This document shows positions 37,766 to 46,528 of a stretch of DNA of 64,000 bases, one piece after another (within the stretch, counting starts at the first letter, position 1; every line of letters starts with the position of its first letter). The notes beneath the pieces are model-generated. The model saw nothing but the letters and a program-made list of their open reading frames with translations. It was not told the origin of the DNA and made no database searches. A program made the translations under genes and the position numbers. The DNA comes from Myxococcales bacterium. GTDB taxonomy: Bacteria > Myxococcota_A > Polyangia > Palsa-1104 > JAEUJZ01. Where the stretch lies: assembly GCA_016794465.1 (NCBI GenBank), contig JAEUKA010000014.1:1-64000 (forward strand), in the 5' to 3' direction.

Positions 37766-38533
37766 TCAGGATGGCTGACTCGATCCGATGGACAGTCTGT
37801 CCATCTCGTCTTTGCCTTTGGCTTCGATGTCCAAAAACAGCAGCGTTCCAGCGACGACAAACACCGGCAGACAGAGCAAGTTGCCCAGCGGTATAAAGTT
37901 CGCCACAAACACGGGAACTCCGAGTCCCATCACCGCACGCAGGTGCGCGCGTGCCAGGGCCCAGCGAGCAGCCAGCGACTTGGCACGACGACCGGCAGAG
38001 ATCGCGAAGAAGCCGTAGCCCAGCACAGTGATCGATAGGAGTACCGCCACAATCGGACCCACTGCCGGAATCAATCCGATGAAGAGAGTCAGGACTCCCA
38101 CTCCGGCCAGAATCACGGACTGAAGCAGACTGCGTGCAACGCCGCGAAACAGACTTCCGGAAGCAGGAGCGGGGAGAACCTGTCCAAGCTGCTTTTCCTC
38201 GACAGCTTCAGAGACAGAATCGACCACCAGCTCACATAGGTTGAGGTAGACCAAGCCAAACGTGTAGGCCAGCGCAAACACGATCAGTACCCCCAACAGC
38301 AAGCTAAGGACTCCGCGCAGAATGTCCCACATTCCCGCTGCTGGCAGCGCCTCCACCAGCCTGCTGTGCAGCCAGTCGTAACACAGATAAAACGCCGCCG
38401 CGTCCAGTACCGCCGTAAGTACGAGCGGAATGGTAAGCAGCCGCAGCACCTTCGGCAGCTCGGAAAGCAGCGTCAGTGCGCGCGGAACGGTACGGAGTCC
38501 GTGAACAAAGCCAAGATCTGTGGGTCCTGCCAT
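37766..38533 (-). CDS. EI24/CysZ-like multi-span membrane protein
   Basis: A 255-residue protein. The ATG at 38533 was chosen because GGTGAG lies upstream and conserved sequence starts there (FVHGLRTVPRALTLL). It has six hydrophobic segments and the EI24 pattern of an early helix pair, NLCELVVDSVSEAVEE, a central hydrophobic stretch and GRRAKSLAARWALARAHLRAVMGLGVPVFVANFIPLGNL. Family members include CysZ sulfate permeases, but the overall group is of unknown function. It is divergent from the VTT-domain gene. Confidence 0.75.
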   Translation of the reverse strand: MAGPTDLGFVHGLRTVPRALTLLSELPKVLRLLTIPLVLTAVLDAAAFYLCYDWLHSRLVEALPAAGMWDILRGVLSLLLGVLIVFALAYTFGLVYLNLCELVVDSVSEAVEEKQLGQVLPAPASGSLFRGVARSLLQSVILAGVGVLTLFIGLIPAVGPIVAVLLSITVLGYGFFAISAGRRAKSLAARWALARAHLRAVMGLGVPVFVANFIPLGNLLCLPVFVVAGTLLFLDIEAKGKDEMDRLSIGSSQPS

Positions 38534-38651
38534 GGAAAGCTCACCAAGTGAAATTCTGATCAGCTTACGCCGAAAAGGAAGCCGAACCAATCCGCTGCGA
38601 ATCACATACGATGTGATCGAAGTCAGCCATCGCTGGATCGGAAGCTCGCTC

Positions 38652-39299
38652 GTGAATCGTCAAACTGTCATCCGCATTGCTCTCGTCGGACTCGTTCTGC
38701 TGGTGCTGGCCATCGCGTACCAGACTGGTGTGCTCGCGCGGTTTTCCAGCATCGCAGCGGCACAAAAGACGCTGCTCGGGCTCGGAGCGTGGGGCTATGT
38801 CGTGTTTGTGATCGCCTACGGTGCGCTGCAGCCGTTTGGGATTCCTGGAACGATCTTTATCTTTGTCGCACCCCTGATCTGGCCATTTGGAACCGCGCTA
38901 TGCCTCTCGATGGCGGGGACGATGGCGGCCAGTGTGGTCGGCTTTTCGTTCGCGCGCTTTGTGGCCAGAGACTGGCTGGCGCCGAAGATTCCGAAGCGCT
39001 TTGCGCGGTATAGCGATGCCCTAGAAAGGCGCGCGTTTGCGACGGTGCTGCTGCTGCGACTGATCTTCTGGATGCCGCAAGCGCTGCACGCGTTTTTGGG
39101 ACTGTCGAAGGTTCCGTTCTGGACCCACTTTTGGGCCTCGCTGTTGGGCTATGTTCCGATCTTGACCGCGTGCACGTACTTTGGGCCGTCTCTTCTGGAT
39201 TGGATCAAGGGACGGTCGTGGCAGAGCCTACTTGTCGCGGCAGGGATCGTGATGGCAGTAGGAGTCTGGCAGTGGCGTCGTCAAACAGAGTCCGCGTAA
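38652..39299 (+). CDS. TVP38/TMEM64-type VTT-domain membrane protein
   Basis: A 215-residue protein. The GTG at 38652 has GGAAG 8 bp upstream and begins just before the first span (VIRIALVGLVLLVLAIAYQTGVLA). The VTT (SNARE-associated/DedA-like) signature is present: YGALQPFGIPGTIFIFVAPLIWPFGTALCLSMAGTMAASVVGFSFARFVARDW, then RRAFATVLLLRLIFWMPQALHAFLGLSKVPFWTHFWASLLGYVP. Such proteins are linked to lipid scrambling or transport in the inner membrane. A short AGTCCGCGTA repeat, three copies, spans its stop codon. Confidence 0.8.
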   Translation: MNRQTVIRIALVGLVLLVLAIAYQTGVLARFSSIAAAQKTLLGLGAWGYVVFVIAYGALQPFGIPGTIFIFVAPLIWPFGTALCLSMAGTMAASVVGFSFARFVARDWLAPKIPKRFARYSDALERRAFATVLLLRLIFWMPQALHAFLGLSKVPFWTHFWASLLGYVPILTACTYFGPSLLDWIKGRSWQSLLVAAGIVMAVGVWQWRRQTESA

Positions 39300-39318
39300 G
39301 TCCGCGTAAGTCCGCGTA
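39288..39318. repeat. Three tandem AGTCCGCGTA units over the VTT gene stop
   Basis: AGTCCGCGTA occurs three times in a row at the end of the VTT gene, and the first stop codon falls within the first unit. It looks like a recent slippage event at the 3' end. It may have shortened or changed the C-terminus by a few residues. Confidence 0.6.
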
Positions 39319-39336
39319 GTCTGCTTCGTCGAAGGA

Positions 39337-41775
39337 CTACTTGGGACGGAAAGTCAGCGTATGTTCGGCGCGACCGGGAAGGAAAGGAGTCGGCTCTCCC
39401 TTGACCCAGGCCGCATGACCGGCCAAAAAGTAGGGACTCAAGGGGTGGCCACTCTGTCCGCCCGGCATGTTGAGGATTCCGCGCTCTTCATGTCCTGGAG
39501 ACACCGCCATCCGCTCGGACTGACCACCGCTCGGTCCGGCTACTTTGGGCATGTCCTGATCCCCCGACTGCTCATCAGGAGGAGCCGCCAACCAGCGCCT
39601 TAGGAAGGGAAACACCGACGCGAACGGGTGCTCAATCCGCGCGGTATTCTGTGCCCCCCAGGTCGCTTTCGCAAGCGGCGTCCCGCCCTTCGTAAGCTGC
39701 GCAGTCACACGATCGATCGCGGCCAGCTCTACTTCATGAAAGTCACGGCGACCACTGGGAAACCAGCCCGCAGGACGCTCATCCAGCAGTCGCGCCACCA
39801 CCGCTGGCCAGCGTGGATTGGCAGAGTCAAAGTCCGCACCGGGAGCCAGTCTGCTCAGCTCCCGATCGATACCGCCAAACAGCTCTTCATACAGAGCGTT
39901 GAGGAATCCTTTCGCCAAGCGGTAACCCACTGAATCGACGCTGGCGTGACCATCCCAGCTACTCTGCAACAGCCTCCGAAACTCGGCGCGCTCGGGATGT
40001 CCGCTCACCGACGTATCATCAAGTGCCGCCAGTGCCCGCGCACGCCATGTGTCAATAAATAGCGCTCTGTCGTCGAGCCCAAGCTGGTACACAGCTCTCT
40101 CATCGGTCTTTTCAGGCTGCTTGTGGCCAAGCCGCGCCAGTGCATCGCGAATCTGCTGCGCCCGCGCTCCCAGATCCGCCCCGCCATCCCCCAGCAGCTC
40201 GTACTGTGGCCCCACAAGCTGACGCGCATTGGCCGTCCACAGCTGACCCGAAGGAGGATCATTGACCTGAGGATACTCCGCCCCGGGCCGCACCCCTTGA
40301 AAGCTCTGCGCAAGCTCTGTGACGCGCAGTGGGAATGTCGCCGCTTCACTCGCCTTTCGATTGGGAAGAGGCCCAGCAATCGTCCAGCCAATGTGTCCTT
40401 GACTGTCTCCTGCGACCATATTTTGGGCCGGCACTCCGGCTTGATGGGCGACCGCCTGCGCACTCGTCAGATCGTGGGCATTCTCCATTTTGATCAGGCC
40501 CAAGTTGACCGCGTGTGGATCGTGCGCCATCCAGTGAATCGCATAAGACCGCCCGGCAACTTCCCTGATCGGACCCAGCGAAGTCTCTGTCACCGTCAGC
40601 ACTTCTGATTGGGCATCCTTGACTCGCAGCGTCTCTTGATAGGTCTGCGCAGTCTCCCAGCCGTTCGCTGTCTTCACCCGCAGCGGACTCTGGGAATCGC
40701 GCTCAAGCTCGATCAGATCCAAGTAATCGCCATAGCTGTTGGTGAATCCCCACGCCACCTTGCCGGTACTTCCCACCACCACCGCTGGGGCTCCGGGCAG
40801 GGACACGCCACCGATTTTCCGAGGCTGACCATCGTCGCCAGTGTATATGAGGAGTAGTCGATACCAAATATGTGGCAGGCGGATTCCCAGGTGCATGTCG
40901 TTTGCGACCAGCGCGCCACCGTGCTCACTGCGCATTCCTGACACCGCCCAGTTGTTGCTCCCTACCGAGGTGCGAAGCGTGTCCCGCAGATACGTCAGCT
41001 GCCCAGGTCCGTGCGCGCCAAACCACGCCGGAGCCACACTAGGAATCGCGACGGGTGTCTCTGTTGTCGTCGGAGAATTCAGCGGAAAATCCAGCGGCGC
41101 ATCCAGCGGCGCATCCCACTTGCTCACCGTTGGCAGCAAGAACGCCAGCTGTTCTTTGGTGCTGTGCTGACGCAGATGACCGCGCGCCAGCTCTCGACCT
41201 TGCAGGTTCCCTTGCAGATCGAAGTACATCGCCCACACCACCAGCAGACAGTCTTCCTCTTGCCACGGCGACGGGACGATGCGCAAAAGTCCATACTCAA
41301 AGGGACGGGTCAATAGCGCAGAAAGTCCGTCATTCACCCCGCGTACATAGCGCGAAAGGAGTGCTCGATCTTCAGGCGGACTGTGGGACAGGATGTCTCT
41401 GGCCCGCGCTCGAAAGCGATGCAGCCGTCGCTGTCGATCAATCCCGAGCGCCTTCGCCCCAAACAGCTCGGCCAGCTCACCAGCTGCAACCCGGCGCAGC
41501 AGATCCATTTGAAAGAAGCGATCCTGCGCATGCAGATAGCCGGTGGCATAGGCAACATCGAGCCGGCTCTGACCGCGCACGGTGGGAACTCCCAGCGCAT
41601 CCCGCTCGACGGTAACTTGGGCAGAGAGTCCGTCTGCCACCACACTCCCATCGAGCTTGGCCAGACTCCCCCGCAGCAGCAGCCAGCCAGTTAGGGGGGC
41701 CGCTACAGACAGGAGGAGCAGGCCGAGCAGTCCTCGCCAAAGCCACTTCCGAAACCGATGCTGCTGTGTACTCAT
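39337..41775 (-). CDS. Penicillin acylase-family NTN-hydrolase
   Basis: An 812-residue protein with an N-terminal membrane anchor or signal (WLWRGLLGLLLLSVAAPLTGWLLL) and GAGGGA before the ATG. The alpha part has GVPTVRGQSRLDVAYATGYLHAQDRFFQMDLLRR; the self-cleavage site is VGS273NNWAVSG, where Ser273 becomes the N-terminal nucleophile of the beta chain. GGALVANDMHLG and the later PQVNDPPSGQLWTANARQ block are also typical. It is processed in the periplasm; substrates may be beta-lactams, acyl-homoserine lactones or lipopeptides. It is the second NTN-amidase in the window after 28675. Confidence 0.92.
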   Translation of the reverse strand: MSTQQHRFRKWLWRGLLGLLLLSVAAPLTGWLLLRGSLAKLDGSVVADGLSAQVTVERDALGVPTVRGQSRLDVAYATGYLHAQDRFFQMDLLRRVAAGELAELFGAKALGIDRQRRLHRFRARARDILSHSPPEDRALLSRYVRGVNDGLSALLTRPFEYGLLRIVPSPWQEEDCLLVVWAMYFDLQGNLQGRELARGHLRQHSTKEQLAFLLPTVSKWDAPLDAPLDFPLNSPTTTETPVAIPSVAPAWFGAHGPGQLTYLRDTLRTSVGSNNWAVSGMRSEHGGALVANDMHLGIRLPHIWYRLLLIYTGDDGQPRKIGGVSLPGAPAVVVGSTGKVAWGFTNSYGDYLDLIELERDSQSPLRVKTANGWETAQTYQETLRVKDAQSEVLTVTETSLGPIREVAGRSYAIHWMAHDPHAVNLGLIKMENAHDLTSAQAVAHQAGVPAQNMVAGDSQGHIGWTIAGPLPNRKASEAATFPLRVTELAQSFQGVRPGAEYPQVNDPPSGQLWTANARQLVGPQYELLGDGGADLGARAQQIRDALARLGHKQPEKTDERAVYQLGLDDRALFIDTWRARALAALDDTSVSGHPERAEFRRLLQSSWDGHASVDSVGYRLAKGFLNALYEELFGGIDRELSRLAPGADFDSANPRWPAVVARLLDERPAGWFPSGRRDFHEVELAAIDRVTAQLTKGGTPLAKATWGAQNTARIEHPFASVFPFLRRWLAAPPDEQSGDQDMPKVAGPSGGQSERMAVSPGHEERGILNMPGGQSGHPLSPYFLAGHAAWVKGEPTPFLPGRAEHTLTFRPK

Positions 41776-41862
41776 GATGTCCCTCGGGCGGGCCAGCTAG
41801 AGCCGCGCCCGCATCCCGCCATTTTGTCACAGTCACCGAAGGATTGGCGTATCATCCGCGTC

Positions 41863-42879
41863 ATGCGCCAAATCTGGATTACCAAAGCCGGTTCCCCCGA
41901 AGTCTTGCAGGTCAAGGAAGCCCCCGATCCGGTGGCCGAGGATGGTCAAGTTCGCATTCGCGTGCGCGCAGCAGGCATCAACTTTGCGGATCTGATGGCG
42001 CGGACCGGAATGTATCAGGATGCCCCGCCGATTCCGTGTGTGGTCGGCTATGAAGTGTCCGGAGTCGTCGATCAAGTCGGCGCCAAAGTCAGCGATTTTT
42101 CCGTCGGAGATCGCGTCCTGGCGATGCCCAAGTTTGGTGGCTATACCGATACCTTGGTGATCTCTGCGCAGCAAGCGTTTCGGATGCCCGACAAGATGAC
42201 GTTCGAGGAAGGTGCGGCACTCCCAGTGGTGTACTTAACGGCGCATCACATGATGCTGTATGTCGGAACGCTGCCCCGTGGATCGCGGGTCCTGATTCAC
42301 TCTGCAGCGGGCGGAGTGGGACTGGCCGCCATCGATCTCGCCAAAGCGCACGGCTGCGAGATCTTTGGGAGTGCGTCTGCGGGCAAGCACTCCTTTTTGC
42401 GCGAGCGTGGCTGTCAGCATCCGATCGACTCTTCCCAAGATGTGACAGCGCAGGTGCGCGCGATCGTCGGCAAAGACAGCGGGGTTGATCTGGTTCTCGA
42501 TGCGGTGGGAGGGAAGTCCTTTACCGATTCCTACAACCTCCTGCGGGAAACCGGACGGCTGGTCTGTTTCGGAGTGTCGTCGATGAGTCCCGGCAAGAGT
42601 CGCAGCATCCCGAGCGCGCTGGCGATGCTGCTGCGGACCAAGCGCTACAGTCCGCTGTCGCTGATGATGGACAACAAGACGGTGCAGGGCGTCAACATGG
42701 GACACCTGTTTTCACGACTCGACATTGTGAAGCCGCAGTTTGTGGCACTGCTGGCGATGTACGAGCGTGGAGAGATCCGGCCCTATGTAGATCGTACGTT
42801 TCCGTTTGCAGAGGCGGCGGCAGCGCATCACTTCCTTCACGATCGCAAGGCCAAGGGAAAGGTCGTCCTGACTCCCTAA
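41863..42879 (+). CDS. NADPH-dependent MDR oxidoreductase (VAT-1 / quinone reductase type)
   Basis: A 338-residue protein. The ATG at 41863 gives the family start MRQIWITKAGSPEVL. The GroES-like domain has VRAAGINFADLMARTGMYQDAPPIPCVVGYEVSGVV; the Rossmann part has SAAGGVGLAAIDLAKAHG, the AxxGxxG nucleotide site. No zinc-binding cysteine cluster is seen, so it belongs to the zinc-free quinone-oxidoreductase branch. The long KSRSIPSALAMLLRTKRYSPLSLMMDNKTVQGVNMGHL segment is typical of VAT-1-like members. A single-gene unit. Confidence 0.9.
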   Translation: MRQIWITKAGSPEVLQVKEAPDPVAEDGQVRIRVRAAGINFADLMARTGMYQDAPPIPCVVGYEVSGVVDQVGAKVSDFSVGDRVLAMPKFGGYTDTLVISAQQAFRMPDKMTFEEGAALPVVYLTAHHMMLYVGTLPRGSRVLIHSAAGGVGLAAIDLAKAHGCEIFGSASAGKHSFLRERGCQHPIDSSQDVTAQVRAIVGKDSGVDLVLDAVGGKSFTDSYNLLRETGRLVCFGVSSMSPGKSRSIPSALAMLLRTKRYSPLSLMMDNKTVQGVNMGHLFSRLDIVKPQFVALLAMYERGEIRPYVDRTFPFAEAAAAHHFLHDRKAKGKVVLTP

Positions 42880-42964
42880 GTCGCGCACTTGACCGTCGGT
42901 AACACGCAGTCTCACCCAGGATCGTTTGCCCTTGATATCGAACCGATGAACAGGAGTAGCAGCA

Positions 42965-43372
42965 GTGAATCCACCACCTCGCCATCCCTATTTTGATGAT
43001 CGCGCAGCGGTTGAGTGGCAGCGCTCGCTCGACGAAGCTCTGCCGATTGCGCGGGCATCCGGACTGCGCGTCCTTGTCGTCATCACCGGTGCAGAGTGCG
43101 GCGGCAGCAGAGCACTCCTAGAGCGGGTCTTTCCCAAAGAAGAGATCACCGAAGAGCTGCGCCGTGGCTTTGTCTGTGTCTACGCCGATGTCCGCAGTCT
43201 GTCCCCGAGTGTCTCGGCACTCCTTGCGGCGGCTCCCAAGCGCGAGCCCACACCAGTCTGTCTCTATGTTGCGCCGGAAGACAGTGGTCCGCGACTGCTC
43301 TTATCGACCGCAGGAGGCCGCCCTCCGGCAGTGTTCATTCGCGATCTCACCGACGCCCACGCCCGTCGCTGA
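42965..43372 (+). CDS. Thioredoxin-fold-like small protein
   Basis: A 135-residue protein, GTG start with CAGGAG about 9 bp upstream. The outline is that of thioredoxin_7/DUF255-type folds: WQRSLDEALPIARASGLRVLVVITGAECGGSRALLERVF, then EEITEELRRGFVCVYADVRS. At the active-site position only one Cys is present (AECGGS in place of CxxC), so disulfide exchange as in thioredoxin is unlikely. The 3' end overlaps the STAS gene by 26 bp, convergent. Role unknown. Confidence 0.6.
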   Translation: MNPPPRHPYFDDRAAVEWQRSLDEALPIARASGLRVLVVITGAECGGSRALLERVFPKEEITEELRRGFVCVYADVRSLSPSVSALLAAAPKREPTPVCLYVAPEDSGPRLLLSTAGGRPPAVFIRDLTDAHARR

Positions 43373-44294
43373 CAGCGCGACCGCGCGTGACTTCATACCC
43401 TTGTTCGTGCAGCGCAACCCGCAAGCCATCCGCAAGTGTCGCGTAACAGGGTGGTAGCTCTCCCTCCAGACTCTGGCTGGTCAGGGACTGCGCCATCACT
43501 GCCGAGATTCCTACCAGCATCACACTCGCACCAATCAGCAAGATCGCCCGCGCCGCACGGATCAGCGCTCTGGCCGCAACCTCATCAACGCTTGGGAGTC
43601 CAGTCAAATCAAGAATCGCAACCTTGGCGCGATTCCGAGCAATCGCATCGAGCAGACGGTAGGTCAGCTGCTCCGCACGCTCGGCAGAGAGCTCTCCGAT
43701 CAGCGGAACCACCAGGACTCCTTGAAACACACTGATCACCGGTAGCGAGACTTTGACCAAGAGATCCTGCTGCTGGTGAATCACCGCCATCGCTTCCTGA
43801 AACGCGAGCTGATGCTGCGCGGCCACCCGCGCCAGATCCTGTTCCAGCTGGGTACGTCGATCGAGGATCGTCCGATTCAGCTTTCCTACGTACTCATCGC
43901 CCATCTGAAAGATCGCGCTCAGGTACGCATCATCGACGACCCGCAGACACGCAAATGCCATCGTTGAATCGACGCGCGGAGGAGCCAGCAGCTCTGCCAT
44001 TGCGGCGCGAAACGAACAGAATCCGCGCAGCAGAGTCGAGATGAGAAACTCGCTCGAAGCACGATACGCGGTCACAAAGTCAATGAACTGCGCCAGTGGA
44101 ACAGAGTCCCCGTGAAGAATCAGCGCCTCATTCCAGCGCACGACTCCTTCCACCAGTTTTTTCGTCTCTTCGCGAGGCCGCTTCCCTTGAAGATCACGAG
44201 ACTGGTTGATTACCCAATCGGTGGCGCGCTCGACGACTTCGGCGCGATGCTCACGCAGATAGTCGGCAAGGAAGGACGAAACAGACTCGCTCAT
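43347..44294 (-). CDS. RsbR-like stressosome protein with STAS domain
   Basis: A 315-residue protein. The ATG at 44294 gives MSESVSSFLADYLREH. Residues 5-170 are helical and resemble the RsbRD N-terminal domain (VVERATDWVINQSRDLQ, GVVRWNEALILHG, FIDFVTAYRASSEFLISTLLRG). A coiled segment (TILDRRTQLEQDLARVAAQHQLAFQEAMAVIHQQQDLLVKVSLPV) leads into the STAS domain (about 205-300: VFQGVLVVPLIGELSAERAEQLTYRLLDAIARNRAKVAILDLTGLPSVDEVAARALIRA). The usual phospho-acceptor T/S residues are replaced in part: the site after the DLTG reads LPSVDEVAA. No RsbS/RsbT partners are adjacent. Confidence 0.82.
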   Translation of the reverse strand: MSESVSSFLADYLREHRAEVVERATDWVINQSRDLQGKRPREETKKLVEGVVRWNEALILHGDSVPLAQFIDFVTAYRASSEFLISTLLRGFCSFRAAMAELLAPPRVDSTMAFACLRVVDDAYLSAIFQMGDEYVGKLNRTILDRRTQLEQDLARVAAQHQLAFQEAMAVIHQQQDLLVKVSLPVISVFQGVLVVPLIGELSAERAEQLTYRLLDAIARNRAKVAILDLTGLPSVDEVAARALIRAARAILLIGASVMLVGISAVMAQSLTSQSLEGELPPCYATLADGLRVALHEQGYEVTRGRAVSDGRGRR

Positions 44295-44328
44295 CACATC
44301 GACCAAGGGAGTCCGCAGCACAGAGACA

Positions 44329-45117
44329 TCACGTAGCAGCCAGTCCGGCCAGGAATGCTTCCAGCAGAGCCGCCGTCTCACGCGGACGCTCGACTTGAAC
44401 GTAGTGACCCGGACCCGGCAGCACCGCCAGTCGCGCCCCACGAATCAGACTCACCACCGCTTGTCGCAGAAAGGCTGGCGGCAGGAAGGGGTCATCTGTC
44501 GCCACCACCAGCGTCGGCGCCTTGATCGCAGAGAGCCGCTCCGCAAAGCCTCCCGCCATCCAGGAGTCAAAGCCTTGCGCAATACACTGCGGTGCCGTGG
44601 TCACGGAGTCGTTCAGGAGTCGCTCGCGTGCTTCGTCGCTGAGCTGCTTGCACGCCAGTCCCAAGATGGTCTGCTGCATGCCGCGATTCTGTCCACAGTT
44701 GCGGAACAGCGCCTGCGCATCAGGAGGCAGCGGAATCCCGGACGCCGGCACCGGACAGAGCAGCACCTGACCCGACACCCGCTCGGGAGTGGTCGCCGCC
44801 AGCCACTGCGCAATCTGTCCGCCCATGCTGTGTCCAACAGCGACGAAGGACTGACTTCCCACCGAATCCGCAACCGCCAAGACATCGGCGGCATACTGCG
44901 CAATCGTATAGCCATCGCTCGGATGGTCGGATCGACCCGTGCCGCGATGATCGATGACAATCAATCGCAGTCCTTCGGTATCCAGCGATGCAATCAAGTC
45001 ATCGAACACCGCCCCGGACATCATCCAGCCGTGAATCAGAAAGACATCGCGCGATCCGGCGCCAATCACACGATAGGAAATACTGACCTGACCACTCTGT
45101 ACGGTGCTGCTTATCAT
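44329..45117 (-). CDS. Alpha/beta hydrolase
   Basis: A 262-residue protein. The ATG at 45117 was chosen by homology start. It has the oxyanion-hole HG in LIHGWMMSG, the nucleophile elbow GHSMGG, an acid candidate in VVATDDPFLPP, and His in GPGHYVQVERPRE, the full catalytic triad of the family. HRGTGRSDHPSDGYTIAQYAADVLAVADSVG is typical of esterase/BioH-like members. Substrate unknown. It lies 35 bp upstream of the STAS gene on the same strand. Confidence 0.88.
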   Translation of the reverse strand: MISSTVQSGQVSISYRVIGAGSRDVFLIHGWMMSGAVFDDLIASLDTEGLRLIVIDHRGTGRSDHPSDGYTIAQYAADVLAVADSVGSQSFVAVGHSMGGQIAQWLAATTPERVSGQVLLCPVPASGIPLPPDAQALFRNCGQNRGMQQTILGLACKQLSDEARERLLNDSVTTAPQCIAQGFDSWMAGGFAERLSAIKAPTLVVATDDPFLPPAFLRQAVVSLIRGARLAVLPGPGHYVQVERPRETAALLEAFLAGLAAT

Positions 45118-45174
45118 GGGGTGTTCATCATAGCGCGAACAGCCCACTTCTGGATAGCACGCAGCGCGGAAGTG

Positions 45175-45378
45175 TTACTTGGTGTCCAGGGTTGAAGAGG
45201 CCTCCGGGCTGGCCTTTTTCTCGGCCTCCCGCTGCGCTCGACGGGCTGCTTTGGTTTCCGCTCGGGCTTGCTCTTCAGCGACGGCAGCACGCGTGGCTCG
45301 ACCGCCAAAGACAAAGCCCAGCACAAAGCCGAGGCAGAGCATCGCCGGAATGTAGATGACGTGCGCAGCGGTAGGCAT
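45175..45378 (-). CDS. Small single-span membrane protein after the ccmD-like gene
   Basis: A 67-residue protein: MPTAAH, one membrane span (VIYIPAMLCLGFVLGFVFGG), then a highly charged helical tail (EEQARAETKAARRAQREAEKK). It starts 4 bp after the stop of the ccmD-like gene, so it is in the same operon. Too short and too simple for a family call; the position suggests a helper of cytochrome c maturation. Confidence 0.6.
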   Translation of the reverse strand: MPTAAHVIYIPAMLCLGFVLGFVFGGRATRAAVAEEQARAETKAARRAQREAEKKASPEASSTLDTK

Positions 45379-45382
45379 CGGC

Positions 45383-45784
45383 TTAGCTCTTGGCGCCGAG
45401 CTTCCCGAGCTTGTCCGACAGCTCGCCCAGCTCTGTCTCGACGCGACGAATCCCCCGCGCACAGAACACGACATAGCCGAGCACCGCCAGCCACACAAAG
45501 CCGTAGGCGGTCGCGAGCAGCGGACCGGCGGGAATCGACTCATCCACGGTCGGCCCGTTCATCGGCCTGCTCTCGGGCACAAAGCCGTCTTTGTCCGGCT
45601 GCGGGGCAGCAATGGTCGCCGCCGGTGGAGCGGTCGTCGGAGCGGTCGTCGGTGCGGTGGCGCGATAGCCACGCTCACCGGGAGCCGGCGCCTCATCTGC
45701 CCAGACCGGACCCATTCCCACAAAAAAGAGCAGCAGCCCCACCGCCACTCGACTTCCCCGCTTCCTGATCTGCATGTTGTGCAT
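45383..45784 (-). CDS. CcmD-like protein with signal sequence and Pro/Thr linker
   Basis: A 133-residue protein. Start at 45784 (or the ATG 9 bp later). It has a signal peptide (GSRVAVGLLLFFVGMGPVWA), a Pro/Thr/Ala linker, and at residues 95-132 the CcmD arrangement: a short span (LLATAYGFVWLAVLGYVVFCA) with a basic-acidic helix after it (RGIRRVETELGELSDKLGKL). It follows ccmC by 37 bp. CcmD connects CcmC to the CcmABC heme-export complex. The N-terminal secretory extension is unusual for the family. Confidence 0.65.
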   Translation of the reverse strand: MHNMQIRKRGSRVAVGLLLFFVGMGPVWADEAPAPGERGYRATAPTTAPTTAPPAATIAAPQPDKDGFVPESRPMNGPTVDESIPAGPLLATAYGFVWLAVLGYVVFCARGIRRVETELGELSDKLGKLGAKS

Positions 45785-45821
45785 CGTTTGATATCCACAC
45801 AGTGGCGCGCCGGTCCGCGCG

Positions 45822-46526
45822 TCAGTCATCCAGAAGTCCCACGTCATCGGCCTGCATCTTCAGCTCTGCCAGCCGTGCCTCTTGCCGCAGCACCCGCAAG
45901 CGCAGCGACATCAGCACCACAAACAGCAGCGTAAACGTCAGCACCGAGGTCCACAGCGCCAGCTTCATCGCCGGGTCCAGCGTCGGCACCACGCTCGTCT
46001 TGGGATGAATCGTCCGCCACAGCGACACCGAGATGTAGATCATCGGCACATCCGCCGCCCCAAACACCATCAGGCCCGCCGACAGCCGAGGCCCGCCCGG
46101 TCCGCCGTAGCGCTCTGCAAACAGCGCCGCCACAAAGATGATCCACAGCAGTGCCGTCGTCGTCAGCCGCACATCCCACTGCCACCACACGCCCCACGCC
46201 TTGCGCGCCCACAGCGGTCCCGTCAAAAGCACGCACAGCCCAAACAGCACCGCCAGCTCCGCCGACGCAATCGCCACCTGTCGCGCCCGCAGCGAGCCTC
46301 GGAACAGATACATCGCGCTCGCCCCACCGGCGAGAAACGCGCCGATCATCGTCTGCCACGCACACGGCACATGGAAGTAGAAGATTCGCTGCACCAGGCC
46401 CATCGTTGGCTCTGTCGGAGCCTTCACGATCAGCTGGGGCGCGACCGCAAAACCAACCGCAACCACCGCCAAGAGCAGCAGCTGCACCGTCGAAAACGTC
46501 TGAGGAGTTTGCCGCTGAGCCGTCAT
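45822..46526 (-). CDS. ccmC: Heme-handling cytochrome c biogenesis protein CcmC
   Basis: A 234-residue protein with six membrane spans. The tryptophan-rich heme motif is present (KAWGVWWQWDVRLTTTALLW), as are the flanking His residues (FYFHVPCAWQ and VSLWRTIHP). ATG at 46526 lies 2 bp after the lepB stop. It places heme on CcmE in system-I maturation. The ccmA, ccmB, ccmE and ccmF genes are not in this window; its neighbours here are lepB and lepA. Confidence 0.93.
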   Translation of the reverse strand: MTAQRQTPQTFSTVQLLLLAVVAVGFAVAPQLIVKAPTEPTMGLVQRIFYFHVPCAWQTMIGAFLAGGASAMYLFRGSLRARQVAIASAELAVLFGLCVLLTGPLWARKAWGVWWQWDVRLTTTALLWIIFVAALFAERYGGPGGPRLSAGLMVFGAADVPMIYISVSLWRTIHPKTSVVPTLDPAMKLALWTSVLTFTLLFVVLMSLRLRVLRQEARLAELKMQADDVGLLDD

Positions 46527-46528
46527 GT

